This document shows, one piece after another, positions 54,403-56,124 of a DNA stretch of 56,124 nucleotides (positions are counted from its first letter, which is position 1; the number at the start of each line of letters is the position of its first letter). The stretch lies in the NCBI GenBank assembly GCA_903895255.1, contig CAITTG010000094.1:1-56124 (forward strand), in the 5' to 3' direction. Position numbers and translations under genes: made by a program. The notes beneath the pieces were generated by a model. That model did no database searches, was not told the origin of the DNA, and worked only from the letters and a program-made list of their open reading frames with translations. The DNA comes from an uncultured Verrucomicrobia subdivision 3 bacterium (GTDB lineage Bacteria > Verrucomicrobiota > Verrucomicrobiia > Limisphaerales > UBA11358).

Positions 54403-54411
54403 AAAAATGAT

Positions 54412-55833
54412 TCAATCCACCAATTCACGTTCCAGAGCCTCCAGGGATTTGCCCTTGGTTTCCGGCAGCTTGAAAAAGATGAAAACAAAACCCAGCAGAC
54501 AAATGACGGCGTAAAGCCAGAAAGTGCCGGCCGCACCGAGCGAGGCATTTAACAGCGGAAATGTGTAGGTAAGAATGAAGCAGGCGATCCACAAGGCGCA
54601 GACCGCAACCGACATGGCCGCGCCGCGAATGCGGTTGGGGAAAATTTCCGAAATAACCACCCACGTGACCGGTGCGAGGGACATGGAATAGCAGGCGATG
54701 GCGGCCAGGACCAGGAGCAGGACGGGCAGGCCCGTGACGCCGTGCGCGTAGCAGGCCCCCATGGCAGTGTAGATAAGCACCAACGCGGCCGCGCCAAAGA
54801 GCATCAAGGGGCGGCGGCCCGCGCGGTCCACCGTGCCGAGCGCGACAAAGGTGAAGCCGAGATTCACGGAACCGGTCCAGGCGATATTGCTCAGCACACT
54901 GGCGATGTCATAGCCGGCGGCTTTAAATATTTCTTCAGCATAATTAAAAATCACATTAATGCCACACCATTGCTGGAAGACGGCCAGCGTGACACCCAGC
55001 ACCAGCACCTTCAACATTTTGGGTTCGAGCAAATCACGGAACCGGACCTGCTGGATTTCACCGGCAACGAGGGTGGACTGAATTTCGGCCAAAGCCGCCC
55101 GGGCGTAGGCGTCACCGCCAATTTTCGTCAAAATGGCGCGGGCGTGATCCGGGCGGCCATTCTTGGCCAGCCAGCGCGGGCTTTCGGGGACGCCGAGCAT
55201 GCCCAGCAGGAAGAACACGGCGGGTATGGCCGTCAGCCCAAACATCCAGCGCCAGCCGGACTGGCCGAACCAGGAATTGCGAATAAACTCGTCCGAAGCT
55301 CCGGCCGGCAGGTGGCGGACCAGGGCCCAGTTGACCACCTGGGCCAGGAGCACCCCGACGACGATGGTGAGCTGGTTGACGGAGACGAGCCGGCCACGCA
55401 GGGCTGCCGGGGATATTTCTGCGATATACATTGGCGAAAGGTTGGAGGCCAGGCCAATGCCGACCCCGCCCAGGATGCGCCAGGCGATGAAGGCGGAAAA
55501 GGTTCCGGCCAGCGCATTGCCGAGGGAAGTGACGGCGAACAACAGCGCGGCGAGGACCAACAACCGTTTGCGGCCGAATTTATCGCTCAAGGCCCCCGCC
55601 ACCAGCGCCCCGACCAGGCAGCCCACCAGGGCGCAACTGTTGGCCCAACCAATCGAGGACTCCGTGGCCAGTTGAAAATAGCGCTGAAAAAACGGTTTGG
55701 CGCCGCCAACCACCACCCAATCCCAGCCAAACAACAGCCCCCCCAAGGCGGCAACCAGCGATATGAGCCACAGGTAACGGAGATTCAAATCCACCTTGAG
55801 GGAGGGACCGGTGACGGGCGCGGGTGTGATCAT
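54412..55833 (-). CDS. MFS sugar porter
   Basis: A 473-residue permease with about twelve transmembrane helices, of the major facilitator sugar-porter family. Signatures are GGLLFGWDWVVVGGA at helix 1 (G-x-x-x-G-x-D), DKFGRKRLL between helices 2 and 3, PESPRWLAKNGR after helix 6, VDRAGRRPLMLFG between 8 and 9, and PETKGKSLEALERE at the end. It would import the sugars released by the hydrolases. It lies between the SGNH-type gene and the GH2 gene with 3- and 9-base gaps, indicating one operon. Confidence 0.92.
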   Translation of the reverse strand: MITPAPVTGPSLKVDLNLRYLWLISLVAALGGLLFGWDWVVVGGAKPFFQRYFQLATESSIGWANSCALVGCLVGALVAGALSDKFGRKRLLVLAALLFAVTSLGNALAGTFSAFIAWRILGGVGIGLASNLSPMYIAEISPAALRGRLVSVNQLTIVVGVLLAQVVNWALVRHLPAGASDEFIRNSWFGQSGWRWMFGLTAIPAVFFLLGMLGVPESPRWLAKNGRPDHARAILTKIGGDAYARAALAEIQSTLVAGEIQQVRFRDLLEPKMLKVLVLGVTLAVFQQWCGINVIFNYAEEIFKAAGYDIASVLSNIAWTGSVNLGFTFVALGTVDRAGRRPLMLFGAAALVLIYTAMGACYAHGVTGLPVLLLVLAAIACYSMSLAPVTWVVISEIFPNRIRGAAMSVAVCALWIACFILTYTFPLLNASLGAAGTFWLYAVICLLGFVFIFFKLPETKGKSLEALERELVD

Positions 55834-55836
55834 AGA

Positions 55837-56124
55837 TTAGAATTTGACCGGAAACCATTTTAGCAATTCGGCCGCGACCAATTCATGGCCGGCACCGTTT
55901 GGGTGGTTCACCTGGGCCATCAGCTCCGACAGCCGGCCGCCCTGATGGACGTAATTTTGAAACCGGGCCAGACTATCCACCAAGCCCGTGTGGTATTCGG
56001 CGGCCAGGCGGCGGATTTGCGCGGCATGGAGGTTCAGCGGATCATTGGGGTCATCCCAATGAGCGGACAAATCGGCGGTGGGAGTGAACAAAATGATTTT
56101 TATAGAATTGGTCTGGGCGGCCTC
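55837..56124 (-). CDS. SGNH/GDSL-type hydrolase, C-terminal part (gene runs off the window)
   Basis: The last 95 residues of a gene that continues beyond the right edge. IKIILFTPTADLSAHWDDPNDPLN (the strand before block V), RLAAEYHTGLVDSLARFQNYVHQGGRLSELMAQVNHPNGAGHELVAAELLKWF contains block V NHPNGAGH with the catalytic His of SGNH esterases and lipases. It likely removes acyl groups from polysaccharide before the GH2 enzyme acts. It is the first gene, within this window, of the SGNH-MFS-GH2 operon. Confidence 0.75.
   Translation of the reverse strand, partial: EAAQTNSIKIILFTPTADLSAHWDDPNDPLNLHAAQIRRLAAEYHTGLVDSLARFQNYVHQGGRLSELMAQVNHPNGAGHELVAAELLKWFPVKF

Noticed and set aside
54742..55863. 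373-residue plus-strand frame opposite the MFS gene
   Set aside because: The MFS gene has full family motifs; the plus-strand frame does not.
1..56124. CRISPR array, tRNA or rRNA genes
   Set aside because: No regularly spaced direct repeats and no tRNA-like T-arm or rRNA segments were found by eye; a tRNAscan or covariance search could still find one.

Overview
The window looks like a verrucomicrobial chromosome (Limisphaerales/Pedosphaera-like is my guess) carrying a horizontally acquired island at its left end. The evidence for the phylum is a PEP-CTERM exosortase substrate, a verrucomicrobial-style prepilin with a long leader, sugar-catabolic Gfo/Idh, ThuA and TIM-barrel isomerase genes, a Tat-type oxidoreductase leader and dispersed REP-like palindromes with a RAYT transposase. 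No rRNA or 16S is present, so the assignment is an inference. Region 1 (about 1-20.3 kb) is an accessory, defence-type island with mixed base composition. Small genes including an ankyrin-like protein lie at the left edge. A six-gene minus-strand operon follows (hsdM, hsdS, two DUF262 genes, hsdR, YgjP-type metallopeptidase), in which every junction overlaps. Next come a SUKH (SMI1/KNR4) gene with a HEPN/AbiU2-like gene, and an overlapping pair coding for a NdpA/YejK-type nucleoid-associated protein and a RelA/SpoT-domain protein. Three small accessory genes (one DUF6573) and a large serine recombinase close the island right beside chromosomal ftsK. Region 2 (20.5-36.9 kb) is mostly housekeeping: ftsK, a frameshifted RAYT transposase inside REP-like palindromes, a zeta-toxin-like module, a zinc-ribbon metalloprotein, a candidate strongly promoted RNA, a PepSY-type membrane protein, a RodZ-like protein, pgsA, apgM with a clear terminator, ygfZ, a secreted protein and hrpB. 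It ends in a gene graveyard at 35-36.9 kb: a methyltransferase N-terminal relic, a frameshifted PIN toxin with an intact partner and a second partner relic, and a 181-bp copy of the modC 3' end. Region 3 (36.9-44.3 kb) is a sugar-catabolism cluster on the minus strand: ThuA, Gfo/Idh, two truncated relics, a GH67-N/malectin glycosidase-like protein and a sugar isomerase, with a divergent AraC regulator. Region 4 (44.5-51.5 kb) is an unusual minus-strand array. It runs from an XRE regulator with a molybdate-type sensing domain (interrupted by an in-frame TAG) through a PEP-CTERM protein, a paralogous secreted protein and a prepilin to a TupA-like binding protein and ModABC. Region 5 (51.6-56.1 kb) is a second carbohydrate operon (SGNH hydrolase, MFS sugar porter, GH2 glycosidase). 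The best candidates for undescribed biology are the NdpA plus RelA/SpoT pair, the DUF262 pair embedded in the type I operon, the SUKH/HEPN pair, and the molybdate-surface protein operon with its amber-interrupted regulator.
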